From: Pseudomonas sp. F(2018)
GTDB taxonomy: Bacteria; Pseudomonadota; Gammaproteobacteria; Pseudomonadales; Pseudomonadaceae
DNA length: 64,000 bases
Assembly: GCF_005508865.1 (NCBI RefSeq)
Contig: NZ_SCOM01000003.1
Location: forward strand, 248,001-312,000
Reading direction: 5' to 3'
In this document: positions 1 through 9,963 of the stretch, piece by piece
Layout of the letters: the number at the start of each line of letters is the position of its first letter
How positions within the stretch are numbered: the first letter of the stretch is position 1
Position numbers and translations under genes: made by a program
The notes under the pieces: generated by a model
Databases searched by the model: none
Told to the model about the DNA's origin: nothing
Seen by the model: only the letters and a program-made list of their open reading frames with translations

Positions 1-1
1 C

Positions 2-1267
2 ACCGGCGTCACCGCCAGCGACATGGCGATCTGGAAGGAACATATCCGCCAGCTCGACGAGGACACCCAGGCCAGCCTGTTCGCCGTGCTGAACAAGATC
101 GACGTGCTGTGGGACGACCTGGCCGGCGAGGAGTACGTCAACAAGGCCATCGGCCTGGTGCAGAACACCACCGCCAAGCAGCTCGGCATCCCCGCGGCCA
201 GCGTGCTGCCGCTGTCGGCCAAGCAGGCGCTGATCGCCAAGGTGCGCAAGGACGAGGAACTGCTCGACCGCAGCCGACTGGCCAATCTGGAGCAGCTGCT
301 GTGCGAGCGCATCGTGGCGCAGAAGGAGCGCCTGCTCGAGGAGCGCGTGGTCAACCAGGTGCTGGCCCTGCTCAATAACAGCCAGCACGTGCTCAGCCTG
401 CGCCTGGACAAGGTGCGCGAGCAGCAGAACCTGCTCAACAGCCACCAGCACGACAACGGCCAGCTGCTGTTCGAGCTGACCGCCAAGACCAAGGAAGACC
501 ACAGCCTGCACCACAAGCGCCTGCTCGGCCTGAAGACCAACCAGCGCCTGCTCAAGCGCCAGGGCGACCTGCTGCGCACCGCGGTGCGCCCGGAGCGCCT
601 GGAGGAACACCTGTCCCAGGCACGCCACGGCCTGACCGGCAGCTGGACCACCCTGGGCATCAACCAGGCCATCGTGCAGTTCTTCCATTCGGTGGAGCAC
701 GACCTCGGCAACCTGGCGCAGGAAGCGGAGATGGCCAACAAGATGGTCGCCGCCATCTACCGCCGGCACAACGAAGAGAACCCGTTGCACGGCGTCGACG
801 CGCCGCAGTTCAACAGCCAGCGCTACCTGCGCGAGCTCAAGCAGCTGCGCGGCAAGGCCGACCAGTTCCGCCTGCACCTGAAGACCCTGCTCACCGAGCA
901 GCGCAGCCTGACCAAGCGCTTCTTCGCCACCCTGGTGCAGGAAGTCATCGGCATGCACCAGCGCCTGCGCACGGACGCCGAGCAGTGGGCCAACGACGCG
1001 CTGATGCCGCTGATGCAGCACACCCTCGAGCACAAGCAGATGCTGGAAACCCACATGCTGCGCCTCAAGGCCTTGGCTCAGGAAACCCAGCAGGCGCGCC
1101 AGCGCGGCCAGCAACTGAGCGGTTATTGCAAGCAACTGGAGACCCAGCTGGCCCAGGCCAACGAGATGCTCCGCGCCCTGCGCCGCCCTGCACCGATCCA
1201 GCGCCAGGGCAAGGTCGTCACCCTGCCCGCGGCACCGCGCCAGCACAGCGCCGCAGACCCGGCCTGA
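2..1267 (+). CDS. Dynamin-family GTPase, C-terminal part (5' end outside window)
   Basis: The reading frame is open from the first bases of the window, so the true start lies upstream. Near its beginning the protein has an NKID motif (about residues 32-35 of the visible part), the G4 guanine-specificity motif of GTPases. It is followed by about 350 residues of Leu/Gln/Glu/Arg-rich, probably coiled-coil helical sequence with no membrane signal. This is the pattern of bacterial dynamin-like proteins: G domain first, then a helical stalk. The P-loop must lie outside the window. A strong hairpin terminator follows, separating it from metX. The family call is probable; the cellular role (membrane remodelling) is only family knowledge. 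Confidence 0.8.
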   Translation, partial: TGVTASDMAIWKEHIRQLDEDTQASLFAVLNKIDVLWDDLAGEEYVNKAIGLVQNTTAKQLGIPAASVLPLSAKQALIAKVRKDEELLDRSRLANLEQLLCERIVAQKERLLEERVVNQVLALLNNSQHVLSLRLDKVREQQNLLNSHQHDNGQLLFELTAKTKEDHSLHHKRLLGLKTNQRLLKRQGDLLRTAVRPERLEEHLSQARHGLTGSWTTLGINQAIVQFFHSVEHDLGNLAQEAEMANKMVAAIYRRHNEENPLHGVDAPQFNSQRYLRELKQLRGKADQFRLHLKTLLTEQRSLTKRFFATLVQEVIGMHQRLRTDAEQWANDALMPLMQHTLEHKQMLETHMLRLKALAQETQQARQRGQQLSGYCKQLETQLAQANEMLRALRRPAPIQRQGKVVTLPAAPRQHSAADPA

Positions 1268-1291
1268 GCCTAGGCAAATCAGCCGCTTAGC

Positions 1292-1330
1292 CACGGCCCC
1301 CGCGCTTGCTGCCGGGGGCCGTGCTCTTTA
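1292..1330 (+). terminator. Rho-independent terminator after the dynamin-like gene
   Basis: A perfect 10-bp stem (CACGGCCCCC, 1292-1301, with GGGGGCCGTG, 1314-1323) encloses a 12-nt loop and is followed by CTCTTTA. It lies between the dynamin-like gene and metX, so metX should have its own promoter or depend on read-through. Confidence 0.8.
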
Positions 1331-1365
1331 GACTGCTGCACTTTCCTGGATCGAGAGCAGGGTCG

Positions 1366-2505
1366 ATGCCGACTGTTTTCCCCGCCGACTCCGTTGGCCT
1401 GGTCACCCCGCAGGTCGCCCATTTCAGCGAGCCGCTGGCGCTGGTGTGTGGCCGCAGCCTGGCCGACTACCACCTGGTCTACGAGACCTACGGCACGCTC
1501 AACGCCTCGGCCAGCAACGCCGTACTGATCTGCCACGCACTGTCCGGCCACCACCACGCCGCCGGCTTCCACAGTGCCGAAGAGCGCAAGCCCGGCTGGT
1601 GGGACAGCTGCATCGGCCCCGGCAAACCGATCGACACCAACAAGTTCTTCGTCGTCAGCCTCAACAACCTCGGCGGCTGCAATGGCAGCACCGGCCCGTC
1701 CAGCCTCAACCCGGCCAACGGCAAGCCCTACGGCGCCGACTTCCCGGTGATGACGGTGGAAGACTGGGTCAACAGCCAGGCACGCCTGGCCGACCAGCTC
1801 GGCATCCAGCAGTGGGCCGCGACCATCGGCGGCAGTCTCGGCGGCATGCAGGCCCTGCAGTGGACCATCAGCTACCCCGAGCGCGTGCGCCACTGCCTGT
1901 GCATCGCCTCGGCGCCCAAGCTGTCGGCGCAGAACATCGCCTTCAACGAAGTGGCGCGCCAGGCCATCCTCACCGACCCGGAGTTCCATGGCGGGCACTT
2001 CCAGGAACAGGGCGTGATCCCCAAGCGCGGCCTGATGCTGGCGCGCATGGTCGGCCACATCACCTACCTGTCGGACGACGCCATGGGCGAGAAATTTGGC
2101 CGCGAGCTGAAGACCGACAAGCTCAACTATGACTTCCACAGCGTCGAGTTCCAGGTCGAGAGCTACCTGCGCTACCAGGGCGAGGAGTTCTCCGGGCGCT
2201 TCGACGCCAACACCTACCTGCTGATGACCAAGGCGCTGGACTACTACGACCCGGCCGCCGCCCACGGTGGCGACCTGGCCAAGACCCTCAGCGTGGCCAA
2301 GGCCGACTTCTGCCTGATGTCCTTCACCACCGACTGGCGCTTCTCGCCGGCGCGCTCGCGGGAGATCGTCGACGCCCTGCTGGCGGCGAAGAAGAACGTC
2401 TGCTACCTGGAGATCGACGCGCCGCAGGGCCACGACGCCTTCCTCATGCCGATCCCGCGCTACCTGCAGGGCTTCAGCGCCTACATGAACCGGATCGAGG
2501 TCTGA
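1366..2505 (+). CDS. metX: Homoserine O-acyltransferase MetX (homoserine O-succinyltransferase in Pseudomonas)
   Basis: This alpha/beta-hydrolase-fold enzyme acylates homoserine at the start of methionine synthesis. The 379-residue length matches the P. aeruginosa enzyme. The nucleophile elbow GGSLGG puts the catalytic Ser at residue 157; the other triad residues are probably Asp323 (in FTTDWRF) and His356 (in PQGHDAF). The ATG at 1366 is preferred over an in-frame ATG at 1306 because the earlier one falls inside the terminator hairpin and would add 20 non-conserved residues. metW starts 1 nt after the stop, so the two are co-transcribed. In Pseudomonas this family is known to use succinyl-CoA despite the MetX name. 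Confidence 0.95.
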   Translation: MPTVFPADSVGLVTPQVAHFSEPLALVCGRSLADYHLVYETYGTLNASASNAVLICHALSGHHHAAGFHSAEERKPGWWDSCIGPGKPIDTNKFFVVSLNNLGGCNGSTGPSSLNPANGKPYGADFPVMTVEDWVNSQARLADQLGIQQWAATIGGSLGGMQALQWTISYPERVRHCLCIASAPKLSAQNIAFNEVARQAILTDPEFHGGHFQEQGVIPKRGLMLARMVGHITYLSDDAMGEKFGRELKTDKLNYDFHSVEFQVESYLRYQGEEFSGRFDANTYLLMTKALDYYDPAAAHGGDLAKTLSVAKADFCLMSFTTDWRFSPARSREIVDALLAAKKNVCYLEIDAPQGHDAFLMPIPRYLQGFSAYMNRIEV

Positions 2506-2506
2506 T

Positions 2507-3127
2507 ATGCGAGCGGATCTGGAAATCATCCAGGAATGGATCCCGGCCGGCAGTCGCGTGCTCGACCTCGGCTGTGGCGACGGCGAACTGCTGGCCCATC
2601 TGCGCGACCACAAGCAGGTCGGCGGCTACGGCCTGGAGATCGACCCGGAGAAGATCGCCAAGTGCATCGAGCGCGGCGTCAACGTGATCGAGCAGAACCT
2701 CGACGAGGGCCTGGGCAACTTCGCCGACAACAGCTTCGACGTGGTGGTGATGACCCAGTCGCTGCAGGCCCTGAAGTACCCGGACAAGGTCCTGGCGGAG
2801 ATGCTGCGCGTCGGCAAGACCTGCATCATCACCTTCCCCAACTTCGGCCACTGGCGCTGCCGCTGGTACCTGACCACCAAGGGCCGCATGCCGGTTTCCG
2901 ACTTCCTGCCCTACACCTGGTACAACACGCCGAACATCCACTTCTGCACCTTCGAAGACTTCGAGCGCCTGTGTCTGGCCCAGGGCGCGAAGGTGGAAGA
3001 ACGCCTGGCCGTCGACCACGAACATCGCCACAACCTGGGCAGCCGTCTTTGGCCTAACCTGTTGGGTGAGATCGGCATCTATCGCGTCAGCGGGTCCGGC
3101 CTGGCCGATCACCGCGTAGCCGTCTAA
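2507..3127 (+). CDS. metW: Methionine biosynthesis protein MetW
   Basis: A 206-residue class I SAM-methyltransferase-fold protein with the glycine-rich motif VLDLGCGDG near residues 18-26. MetW is nearly always found directly after metX and is needed for full MetX activity in several proteobacteria. Here the spacing to metX is a single base, so translational coupling is likely. The family is named with high confidence; a methyl-transfer reaction has not been established for it. Confidence 0.95.
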   Translation: MRADLEIIQEWIPAGSRVLDLGCGDGELLAHLRDHKQVGGYGLEIDPEKIAKCIERGVNVIEQNLDEGLGNFADNSFDVVVMTQSLQALKYPDKVLAEMLRVGKTCIITFPNFGHWRCRWYLTTKGRMPVSDFLPYTWYNTPNIHFCTFEDFERLCLAQGAKVEERLAVDHEHRHNLGSRLWPNLLGEIGIYRVSGSGLADHRVAV

Positions 3128-3152
3128 CCCGCGACGCCCCGGAGGACCTCTC

Positions 3153-3572
3153 ATGCGCCGTTTCGCATCCCTGCTGCTCTGCGTGCTCTTCGCCCTGCCC
3201 GCGTTCGCCGAACGCAAACAGACCTTCGGCGAACTGGACGTGCACTACAGCGTGTTCAACTCCAGCTTCCTGCAGCCGGACGTGGCCGCGGCCGCTGGCC
3301 TGACCCGCAGCAAGACGGTGGGTGTGCTCAACATCGCCGCGCTCAAGGACGGCAAGGGCCAGGCGGCCAAGGTCGGCGGCACCCTGAAGAACCTGCTCGG
3401 GCAAACCGTCGAACTGCAGTTCAAGCAAGTGTTGGAGAGCGGCGCCGTGTACTACCTGGCCGAGTTCCCGCTGCGTGAGCGCGAGATCCTGACCTTCAGC
3501 GTCAACGTGCAGATCGGCGACGGCGCACCGCACACCTTTACCTTCAACCAGGAAGTGTTCCCGGACGAATGA
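3153..3572 (+). CDS. DUF4426 periplasmic protein
   Basis: A 139-residue protein with a clear N-terminal signal peptide (RRF, then a Leu/Ala core, cleavage near AFA-E at residue 17). The rest is predicted beta-rich, with no Cys pair or catalytic motif that I recognise. It has a good ribosome binding site (GGAGG, 7-8 nt upstream). Its stop overlaps the rdgB start by 4 nt (ATGA), placing it in the metXW-rdgB-hemW operon. Pseudomonas relatives carry the DUF4426 label; the function is unknown. Confidence 0.85.
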   Translation: MRRFASLLLCVLFALPAFAERKQTFGELDVHYSVFNSSFLQPDVAAAAGLTRSKTVGVLNIAALKDGKGQAAKVGGTLKNLLGQTVELQFKQVLESGAVYYLAEFPLREREILTFSVNVQIGDGAPHTFTFNQEVFPDE

Positions 3573-4168
3573 CCATGCCCTTCAAAGAACTGGTACTGGC
3601 CAGCCACAACGCCGGCAAGCTCAAGGAACTCCAGGCCATGCTCGGCGAACACGTGCGCGTGCGCTCGGTCGGCGAGTTCTCCAGCATCGAGCCGGAAGAG
3701 ACCGGCCTGTCCTTCGTCGAGAACGCCATCCTCAAGGCGCGCAACGCCGCCCGCGTGTCCGGCCTGCCGGCACTGGCCGACGACTCCGGCCTGGCCGTGG
3801 ACTTTCTCGGCGGCGCCCCGGGCATCTACTCGGCGCGCTACGCCGATGGCCAGGGCGACGCGGCCAACAACGCCAAGCTGCTCGATGCGCTGAAGGACGT
3901 GGCGGACGCCGAGCGCGGCGCCCAGTTCGTCTGCGCCCTGGCCCTGGTGCGACATGCCGACGACCCGCTGCCGATCCTCTGCGAAGGCCTGTGGCACGGC
4001 AGCATCCTGCGCGAAGCCCGTGGCGCCGAGGGCTTCGGCTACGACCCGCTGTTCTGGGTGCCGGAGCGCGAATGCTCCAGCGCCGAACTGGCCAGCGACG
4101 AGAAAAACCGCATCAGCCATCGCGCCCGCGCCATGGCCCTGCTCAAGCAGCGCCTGGGTCTGCAATGA
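3569..4168 (+). CDS. rdgB: XTP/dITP diphosphatase (Ham1/RdgB)
   Basis: This house-cleaning pyrophosphatase hydrolyses dITP and XTP to keep deaminated purines out of DNA and RNA. The 199-residue protein has the family N-terminal SHNAGKLKE motif (residues about 11-19) and the DDSGLAVD and [10 protein letters not shown] motifs. There are two possible ATGs, 3569 and 3575. The first gives the ATGA overlap with the preceding gene and is used here; two residues are at stake. The 3' end overlaps hemW by 4 nt. Confidence 0.95.
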   Translation: MTMPFKELVLASHNAGKLKELQAMLGEHVRVRSVGEFSSIEPEETGLSFVENAILKARNAARVSGLPALADDSGLAVDFLGGAPGIYSARYADGQGDAANNAKLLDALKDVADAERGAQFVCALALVRHADDPLPILCEGLWHGSILREARGAEGFGYDPLFWVPERECSSAELASDEKNRISHRARAMALLKQRLGLQ

Positions 4169-5325
4169 ACACCTCGCCCGGCGGTGGCTTCCAGCTGCCG
4201 CCACTCGCGCTGTACATCCACATCCCGTGGTGCGTGCGCAAATGCCCCTACTGCGACTTCAACTCCCATGCCGCTGGCCCCAGCCTGCCGGAAGAGGAGT
4301 ACGTCGACGCCCTGCTCGCCGACCTCGATGCCGACCAGGCACACGCCCACGGCCGTGAGCTGACCTCGATCTTCTTCGGCGGCGGCACGCCCAGCCTGTT
4401 CTCGGCCAAGGCTCTCGGCCGCCTGCTGGAAGGCGTGCAGCGCCGCGTGCCATTCGCCAGCGATATCGAGATCACCCTGGAGGCCAATCCGGGCACCTTC
4501 GAGCAGGCCAAGTTCCGCGACTACCGCAACCTCGGCATCAATCGCCTGTCGATCGGCGTGCAGAGCTTCCAGGAGGCCAAGCTCAAGGCCCTGGGCCGTA
4601 TCCACGATGGTGGCGAGGCGATTCGCGCCGCCGATATGGCGCGCGCCGCCGGTTTCGACAACTTCAACCTCGACCTGATGCACGGCCTGCCCGGGCAGAG
4701 CATCGAGGACGCCCTGTTCGACCTGCGCACCGCCATCGCCCAGGGCCCGACGCACCTGTCCTGGTACCAGCTGACCATGGAGCCGAACACGGTGTTCTGG
4801 AGCCAGCCGCCCGAACTGCCCGAGGACGACCTGCTGTGGGACATCCAGGAGGCCGGGCAGGCCCTACTGGCCGCAGAGGGCTACGGACAATATGAAGTTT
4901 CCGCCTATGCCCAGGCCGGGCGCGCGGCGCGGCACAACCTCAACTACTGGACCTTCGGCGACTTCCTCGGCATCGGCGCCGGCGCCCACGCCAAGTTGAG
5001 CGCGCCGGACGGACGAATCCTGCGTACCTGGAAGACCCGCCTGCCCAAGGACTATCTGGATACGAACAAGGCTTTCCAGGCCGGCGAGCGCCTGCTGGAT
5101 GCCGAGGAATTGCCCTTCGAGTTCCTGATGAACGTGCTGCGCCTGAGCGATGGTGTGCCGGCAGCACTGTTCGAGCAGCGCACCGGCCTGCCGCTGGCCA
5201 GCCTGGACGCGGCACGCCGCGAGGCCGAGGCACGCCAGCTGCTGCAGCGCGACCCGCAACGCCTGGTCGCCACCCGCGAAGGCCAGCTGTTCCTCAACGA
5301 CCTGCTGCAGCACTTCCTGCCCTGA
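4165..5325 (+). CDS. hemW: Radical SAM heme chaperone HemW
   Basis: A 386-residue radical SAM protein with the cluster motif CVRKCPYC (Cys23, Cys27, Cys30), then GGGTPS and the HemW/HemN-type C-terminal domain. The HemW branch delivers heme; it is not the oxygen-independent coproporphyrinogen oxidase despite frequent misnaming. The ATG at 4165 overlaps the rdgB stop (ATGA), and the frame upstream of it is rdgB shadow, which fixes the start. It is the last gene of the tight metX operon. Confidence 0.95.
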   Translation: MNTSPGGGFQLPPLALYIHIPWCVRKCPYCDFNSHAAGPSLPEEEYVDALLADLDADQAHAHGRELTSIFFGGGTPSLFSAKALGRLLEGVQRRVPFASDIEITLEANPGTFEQAKFRDYRNLGINRLSIGVQSFQEAKLKALGRIHDGGEAIRAADMARAAGFDNFNLDLMHGLPGQSIEDALFDLRTAIAQGPTHLSWYQLTMEPNTVFWSQPPELPEDDLLWDIQEAGQALLAAEGYGQYEVSAYAQAGRAARHNLNYWTFGDFLGIGAGAHAKLSAPDGRILRTWKTRLPKDYLDTNKAFQAGERLLDAEELPFEFLMNVLRLSDGVPAALFEQRTGLPLASLDAARREAEARQLLQRDPQRLVATREGQLFLNDLLQHFLP

Positions 5326-5444
5326 GCCCGGCCAACCGATAGTCGCGCCCAGGCAAAGGCATCACTCCGTATATCCACTCGCCGAAGAGGCCGGGCCAGC
5401 CTCACCTATACTTTTCCAGCCCCGCCCATCGACCAGGAGGCACC

Positions 5445-5741
5445 ATGAATCGCTCCACTGGTTTGCGCCTCGCGGTATCGGCCCTGTTGCTGGCCATTGT
5501 CACGCCCCTGCTCACCCCACCACCGGCCCATGCAGGTACCTATGGCTCGGAGCGGCGACAGGATCGGCGCAGCGATCGCCAAGATGCCCGCGACAATCGC
5601 CAGAGCGGGCGCGAGGAAGCACGCGATCTCAAGCAGGAATGCATCGACTCGGGGGATAACCGCATGGATTGTCGCCAACTCAAGCGCGGCACCAAGCAGG
5701 ACACTCGTCAGGAATCCCGCGAAATCCGCCGGGACGACTGA
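5445..5741 (+). CDS. Small exported Arg/Asp-rich protein, unknown function
   Basis: A 98-residue protein with a convincing signal peptide (residues 1-30, cleavage after AHA). The mature part of about 68 residues is very rich in Arg, Asp, Glu and Gln (RR, DR and RQ units repeat). It has only two cysteines (C66 and C76), which could form one disulfide. It is preceded by AGGAGG at a good distance and, further up, by a TATACT at about 5407. I recognise no domain. The charge pattern suggests a disordered periplasmic polyampholyte, which is inference. Confidence 0.75.
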   Translation: MNRSTGLRLAVSALLLAIVTPLLTPPPAHAGTYGSERRQDRRSDRQDARDNRQSGREEARDLKQECIDSGDNRMDCRQLKRGTKQDTRQESREIRRDD

Positions 5742-5865
5742 GATTTGCGCCGGTAGCCGGCATCCATCGGGTGGATACACCCGCCAGGGCATAAGACGCC
5801 CTCTGGATTGCGCCAACGCGACCTGGAGCAAAGCCGTTCACCACGCTTTGCATTCGCGCCCGGAC

Positions 5866-5898
5866 TAGGGTGGAATGGCGGCCTCACAATCCGCCCTA
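5866..5898. repeat. Imperfect inverted repeat ahead of the DUF3392 gene
   Basis: Arms TAGGGTGGA (5866-5874) and TCCGCCCTA (5890-5898) pair with one mismatch around a 15-nt loop. The right arm ends next to the ribosome binding site (AAGGA) of the following gene. The TAGGGTGGA sequence resembles dispersed REP-type repeats of Pseudomonas genomes, but only one copy is seen here. Confidence 0.4.
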
Positions 5899-5908
5899 AG
5901 GACCACCG

Positions 5909-6232
5909 ATGGATCTCGTACTCGACCTGATCGCCACCCTCTCGCGCTGGTGCCGAGGCAACCTGTACGACATCTCGCTGGCCATCATGGCCACCCTCTT
6001 CGTGCTGTTCGGCCCCGGCATCAACGCCTGGGTACAGCGCTCCATCAGCGGCCTCAACTTCGTCCTGCGCACCTTCATCTTCGTGCTGGTCTGCGCCATC
6101 GGCTACGGCCTGGCCATCGTCTTCCTCACCCCCTGGCTGGCCAAAGGCCTGGGCTACTTCAACAACTTCACCCTGTCGCCCGTCCTGCTACTAGTCTTCT
6201 TCCTGATCGGCGTACTGGCCGACCGCAGCTAG
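5909..6232 (+). CDS. DUF3392 small inner-membrane protein
   Basis: A 107-residue protein with three hydrophobic segments (about residues 20-40, 48-72 and 85-103) and no signal peptide cleavage site, so an integral membrane protein. Length and sequence fit the DUF3392 family common in Pseudomonas and Vibrio. The function is unknown. It has its own ribosome binding site and lies 167 nt from the preceding gene. Confidence 0.85.
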   Translation: MDLVLDLIATLSRWCRGNLYDISLAIMATLFVLFGPGINAWVQRSISGLNFVLRTFIFVLVCAIGYGLAIVFLTPWLAKGLGYFNNFTLSPVLLLVFFLIGVLADRS

Positions 6233-6273
6233 GGCCGCCCACGATGGGGCGAGCCCTCCCAGGGAGGAGCCCC

Positions 6274-6528
6274 ATGAAGCCACTCAAGCATCTGTATCTG
6301 TATTTCCAGGACGGCCAGCGCCTGGCCCTGCGCTTTCCCAAGCAGAGCGAGGACCCGGCGGCCGTCGCCCGCGCCTTGCGCAAGCAGCTGGAATCGCCTT
6401 TTCTGAGCATCGAGGTGGATGGCGACCTGCTGATGATCCCGCGCGAGAGCATCAAGTATCTGCAGGTATGTCCGATGCCCGCCGCCCTGCCGGAGCTGAC
6501 CATCCAGGGCGCAGAGGTAATCGACTGA
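6274..6528 (+). CDS. Small conserved-looking protein, unknown function
   Basis: An 84-residue cytosolic protein. The start ATG at 6274 follows a strong Shine-Dalgarno (AGGGAGGAG, 6 nt spacing); the frame extends upstream but only as shadow of the DUF3392 gene. The sequence alternates beta-type segments (LYLYFQDGQRLALRF, LSIEVDGDLLMIP), suggesting a small beta-rich domain. I do not recognise the family. Confidence 0.7.
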   Translation: MKPLKHLYLYFQDGQRLALRFPKQSEDPAAVARALRKQLESPFLSIEVDGDLLMIPRESIKYLQVCPMPAALPELTIQGAEVID

Positions 6529-6566
6529 GCCGTCCGGCTGTCCTCGCTGACCATCAGGAGGCCACC

Positions 6567-6680
6567 ATGAAACGCTTCGCTCCCCTGCTGCTGATTCTCA
6601 CCAGCCTGCTCAGCCCCGGTGCGCTCGCCGAATCCGCCGGGCTCGACGAGCGCTGTCATCCTCTGTTTGGCCCGTCATGA
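6567..6680 (+). CDS. Very small exported peptide or gene remnant
   Basis: A 37-codon frame with a typical signal peptide (KRF, then a Leu-rich core, ALA-E) and a well-placed CAGGAGG ribosome binding site. Only about 15 residues remain after the predicted cleavage site. It is either a tiny secreted peptide or the 5' remnant of a longer exported protein lost by a stop or frameshift. The initiation signals are better than chance, but nothing else supports it. Confidence 0.4.
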   Translation: MKRFAPLLLILTSLLSPGALAESAGLDERCHPLFGPS

Positions 6681-6769
6681 AGCGGACCGGCTATTGCCAA
6701 TCAATCTAATGTACTTCCCTCGTCGGGGATTACAGTAAAGCCAGGCAATTACAGGGAGATGCATTCCTA

Positions 6770-7171
6770 ATGCAGATCAACGGCTACAGCGGCAATCTGC
6801 CGCCCTCGACTCAGGTCATCAACAAGTACGGCCCGACCAGTCCCGAACAGGTAAACAAGGTTGTGGACGCTACTTCCGACCGAGTCGCAGAGCGCCAGGA
6901 AAGCCGCGAACTGAGCCAGGCCGCCAAGCGTGATGCGGCTACGCAGATCTACAGCGCCAACACTCAGCAAAGGCAGATCGAAACCTATCTGGCAGTGGCC
7001 AGCGAAGGCGAAGTCGAGAGCCAGCCGACCCCGTTGGAGACCGCTACGGAGCTGCGCGAGGCGCAAGAGCGCAACGACCGGGCCCAGAACATCGCAGATA
7101 TCGCCAGCCGCCCCGAGCGGCCTGAGAACGAGCCGGCCAGGCCGGAGCCCTACGCTGCATCCAGTGCCTGA
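6770..7171 (+). CDS. Hydrophilic protein of unknown function
   Basis: A 133-residue, highly charged protein with no signal peptide or membrane segment. It is rich in Gln, Glu, Arg and Ala, with a Pro/Glu/Arg tail, so probably helical to disordered. It begins MQINGYSG after a GGGAG ribosome binding site. The start resembles short Pseudomonas proteins beginning MQI, which have no assigned role. It ends ahead of a bidirectional terminator shared with pckA. Confidence 0.7.
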   Translation: MQINGYSGNLPPSTQVINKYGPTSPEQVNKVVDATSDRVAERQESRELSQAAKRDAATQIYSANTQQRQIETYLAVASEGEVESQPTPLETATELREAQERNDRAQNIADIASRPERPENEPARPEPYAASSA

Positions 7172-7191
7172 GCCATCAGGTGGACAGGCAC

Positions 7192-7218
7192 AAAAAAGCC
7201 GCCCTCGGGCGGCTTTTT
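7192..7218. terminator. Bidirectional terminator between the 6770 gene and pckA
   Basis: An A6 run, the GC stem GCCGCC / GGCGGC (7198-7203 with 7208-7213) around a CTCG tetraloop, then T5. It can terminate transcription from both sides. A nearly identical terminator recurs at 51976-52004. Confidence 0.9.
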
Positions 7219-7232
7219 CATTGGCCTGCAGC

Positions 7233-8774
7233 TTACAGCTGCGGACCGGCGTTGCGGATGGCGTCGGAGACGTCGAACTTCTTGAAGTTGTCGACGAACT
7301 GCTGGGCCAGGCCACGAGCGGCTTCGTCGTAGGCGTTGCCGTCGGCCCAGGTGTTGCGCGGGTTGAGCAGGTTGGTCTCGACGCCCGGAACGGCCTTCGG
7401 CACGCTCAGGTTGATGATCGGCAGCTGCTCGGTCTCGGCACCGACCAGAGCGCCGCTCTGAATGGCGGCGATCACGCCACGGGTGGTCGGGATGTTGAAG
7501 CGCTTGCCGACGCCGTAGCCACCACCGGTCCAGCCGGTATTGACCAGGTACACCTTGGAGCCGAAGCCACGGATGCGCTTGATCAGCAGCTCCGCGTACT
7601 CGCCGGCCGGACGCGGGAAGAACGGCGCGCCGAAGCAGGTGGAGAAGGTCGACTTGATGCCGCCGCCGCTGCCCATTTCGGTGGAGCCGACCAGCGCGGT
7701 GTAGCCGGACAGGAAGTGATAGGCGGCCTGCTCTTCGCTGAGGATCGACACCGGCGGCAGTACGCCGGTCAGGTCGCAGGTCAGGAAGATCACGGCGTTC
7801 GGCTCGCCGCCGAGGTTCTTCTCGGAGCGCTTCTCGACCAGCTCCAGCGGGTAGGCCGCACGGCTGTTCTGGGTCAGGCTGTCGTCGGCGTAGTCCGGGA
7901 CGCGGTTCTCGTCTAGGACCACGTTCTCCAGCACGGCGCCGAACTGGATGGCTTTCCAGATCACCGGCTCGTTCTTCTCGGACAGGTCGATGCACTTGGC
8001 GTAGCAACCACCCTCGATGTTGAACACCACGCCCACGCCCCAGCCGTGCTCGTCGTCACCGATCAGGTAGCGGCTCGGGTCGGCCGACAGGGTGGTCTTG
8101 CCGGTGCCGGACAGACCGAAGAACAGGGTCACGTCGCCTTCTTCGCCGATGTTGGCGGCGCAATGCATCGGCAGCACGTCGGCTTCCGGCAGCAGGAAGT
8201 TCTGCACGGAGAACATGGCCTTCTTCATTTCACCGGCGTAGCGCATGCCGGCGAGCAGGACTTTCTTGGCGGCGAAGTTGATGATCACGCAGCCGTCGGA
8301 GTTGGTGCCGTCACGCTCCGGTACGCACTCGAAGTTGGCGACGTTGAGGATCTGCCACTCGGCCTTGCCGGCCGGGTTGTAGGTTTCCGGGTTGATGAAC
8401 AGGCAACGGCCGAACAGGTTCTGCCAGGCAGTCTGGGTGGTCATCTTCACCGGCAGGTAGTGGGCGTCGGCCGAACCTACGTGAACATGGGAAACGAAGT
8501 GGCCCTGGGCGGCGTTGAACGCCTCGACGCGATCCCACAGGGCATCGAACTTGTCGGCCGGGAACGGACGGTTGATGTTGCCCCAGGCGATCTTCGCCTC
8601 GGTGCTCGGCTCCTGGACGATGAAGCGGTCGGCAGGCGAGCGGCCGGTACGGTGACCGGTACGGACAACCAGAGAACCGTTGGCGGCCAGCTCACCCTCG
8701 CCACGACGGATGGCCTCTTCGACCAGTTGGGCAGCGCTGATGTCGGTGTACACGGTGGTATTGGCTTGCGTCAT
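7233..8774 (-). CDS. pckA: Phosphoenolpyruvate carboxykinase (ATP)
   Basis: This enzyme converts oxaloacetate plus ATP to PEP and CO2, the first step of gluconeogenesis from TCA intermediates, in the cytosol. The 513-residue protein has the P-loop [10 protein letters not shown] (residues 220-229) and the kinase-2 motif LIGDDEHGW (237-245) of the ATP-dependent class. Start MTQANTT fits Pseudomonas orthologues. It is monocistronic, with a 158-b leader region before hslO and a terminator at its 3' end. Confidence 0.97.
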   Translation of the reverse strand: MTQANTTVYTDISAAQLVEEAIRRGEGELAANGSLVVRTGHRTGRSPADRFIVQEPSTEAKIAWGNINRPFPADKFDALWDRVEAFNAAQGHFVSHVHVGSADAHYLPVKMTTQTAWQNLFGRCLFINPETYNPAGKAEWQILNVANFECVPERDGTNSDGCVIINFAAKKVLLAGMRYAGEMKKAMFSVQNFLLPEADVLPMHCAANIGEEGDVTLFFGLSGTGKTTLSADPSRYLIGDDEHGWGVGVVFNIEGGCYAKCIDLSEKNEPVIWKAIQFGAVLENVVLDENRVPDYADDSLTQNSRAAYPLELVEKRSEKNLGGEPNAVIFLTCDLTGVLPPVSILSEEQAAYHFLSGYTALVGSTEMGSGGGIKSTFSTCFGAPFFPRPAGEYAELLIKRIRGFGSKVYLVNTGWTGGGYGVGKRFNIPTTRGVIAAIQSGALVGAETEQLPIINLSVPKAVPGVETNLLNPRNTWADGNAYDEAARGLAQQFVDNFKKFDVSDAIRNAGPQL

Positions 8775-8932
8775 TTGGGTCCCCGTCGGCCGGCGGCCGA
8801 GTCTTCCGAACTTGTGTAGTGGGCCTGAAGCTTCACTACAGCGATAAAAAAGTCGCGGGAGTATGCCAGAAAAGCCAGGAGCTTGGCAGCCTCTTGTCCG
8901 CGAATGCCATCAATAGAGTCTGGCTATCACTT

Positions 8933-9826
8933 TCAGTGCCGAGTCGTCGATGGCGCCTGGCTGTCGCCGGTGGCGAACAGCTGGGCCACGTCGCTGGCAT
9001 CGAAGAAATAGCGCTCGTTGCAGAACTGGCAGTCAATCTCCACGCGCCCGCCGCTCTCTTCCAGCAGGGCCTCGGCATCGGCCTGGCCGACGCTGATCAG
9101 AGCCCGCGCCGAGCGTTCGCGCGAGCAGCTGCAGCGGAACTGCAGCGGGTTCGGCTCGAACAGGCGCACGGCCTCCTGGTGATAGAGGCGGTGCAATACG
9201 GTCTGGTTGTCCAGGCCGAGCAGTTCCTCGGCGCTCAGGGTGTCGGCCAGGGTCAGCACATGATTCCAGCTCTCCTGGCGCTCTTCCGGCTCGGTCTGAT
9301 GGTGCGGCGGCAGCTGCTGCAGCAGCAGGCCACGGGCGCGCTGGCCGTCGGCACGCAGCCAGAAGCGGGTCGGCAGCTGCTCGGAGGTGGCGAAATAGGC
9401 GCTCAGGCTGTCGGCCAGGCTGTCGCCCTCCAGCTCGACGATACCCTGGTAGCGCTGGCCCTTGGCCGGGTCGATGGTCAATGCCAGCACGCCGTCCGGC
9501 ATCAGCTCGCGCAGACCGGCTCCGGCGTCCACCGCCTCGGCATCGTAGCGGGCGATGCCGCGCACTTCGCGCTCGCTGGAGCACTCGATCATCACCAGCG
9601 GCACCGGGCCGGAAGAGCGCGCCTGCAGCACCAGCAGACCTTCGAACTTCAGGGTGCCGACCAACAGGGCGGCGGCGGCGAGCATCTCGCCGAGCAGCTG
9701 GGCCACCGGCTGCGGATAGGGATGCTTGGCCAGCACGTGCTGGTAGCTCTCGGCCAGGCTGACCATCTCGCCGCGGACGTCGTTGTCGTCGAAGATGAAA
9801 CGCTGGGAATGATCGAAATCGTGCAT
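8933..9826 (-). CDS. hslO: Redox-regulated chaperone Hsp33
   Basis: A 297-residue Hsp33. Oxidation releases Zn from the C-terminal cysteine cluster and activates the holdase. The four Zn ligands are visible as CSC (C232, C234) and CQFC (C266, C269), so the redox switch is intact. I chose the ATG at 9826 ([10 protein letters not shown]) over an upstream in-frame ATG at 9940, because orthologues begin near this point and the extra 38 residues are Arg/Pro-rich shadow sequence. hslR lies 137 nt upstream on the same strand. Confidence 0.95.
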   Translation of the reverse strand: MHDFDHSQRFIFDDNDVRGEMVSLAESYQHVLAKHPYPQPVAQLLGEMLAAAALLVGTLKFEGLLVLQARSSGPVPLVMIECSSEREVRGIARYDAEAVDAGAGLRELMPDGVLALTIDPAKGQRYQGIVELEGDSLADSLSAYFATSEQLPTRFWLRADGQRARGLLLQQLPPHHQTEPEERQESWNHVLTLADTLSAEELLGLDNQTVLHRLYHQEAVRLFEPNPLQFRCSCSRERSARALISVGQADAEALLEESGGRVEIDCQFCNERYFFDASDVAQLFATGDSQAPSTTRH

Positions 9827-9963
9827 CGGGGACCGCCTGACGAAGAGGATGACGGGCCACCGACGCCTCTGACGAGTGCGCCGCGCTGGATGGCCCGGGG
9901 AATAAGGCGGAATTCTAGGGACAAACGCCGGTGCATCCAAGCCATGCGGCGATGGCCGGCGGC

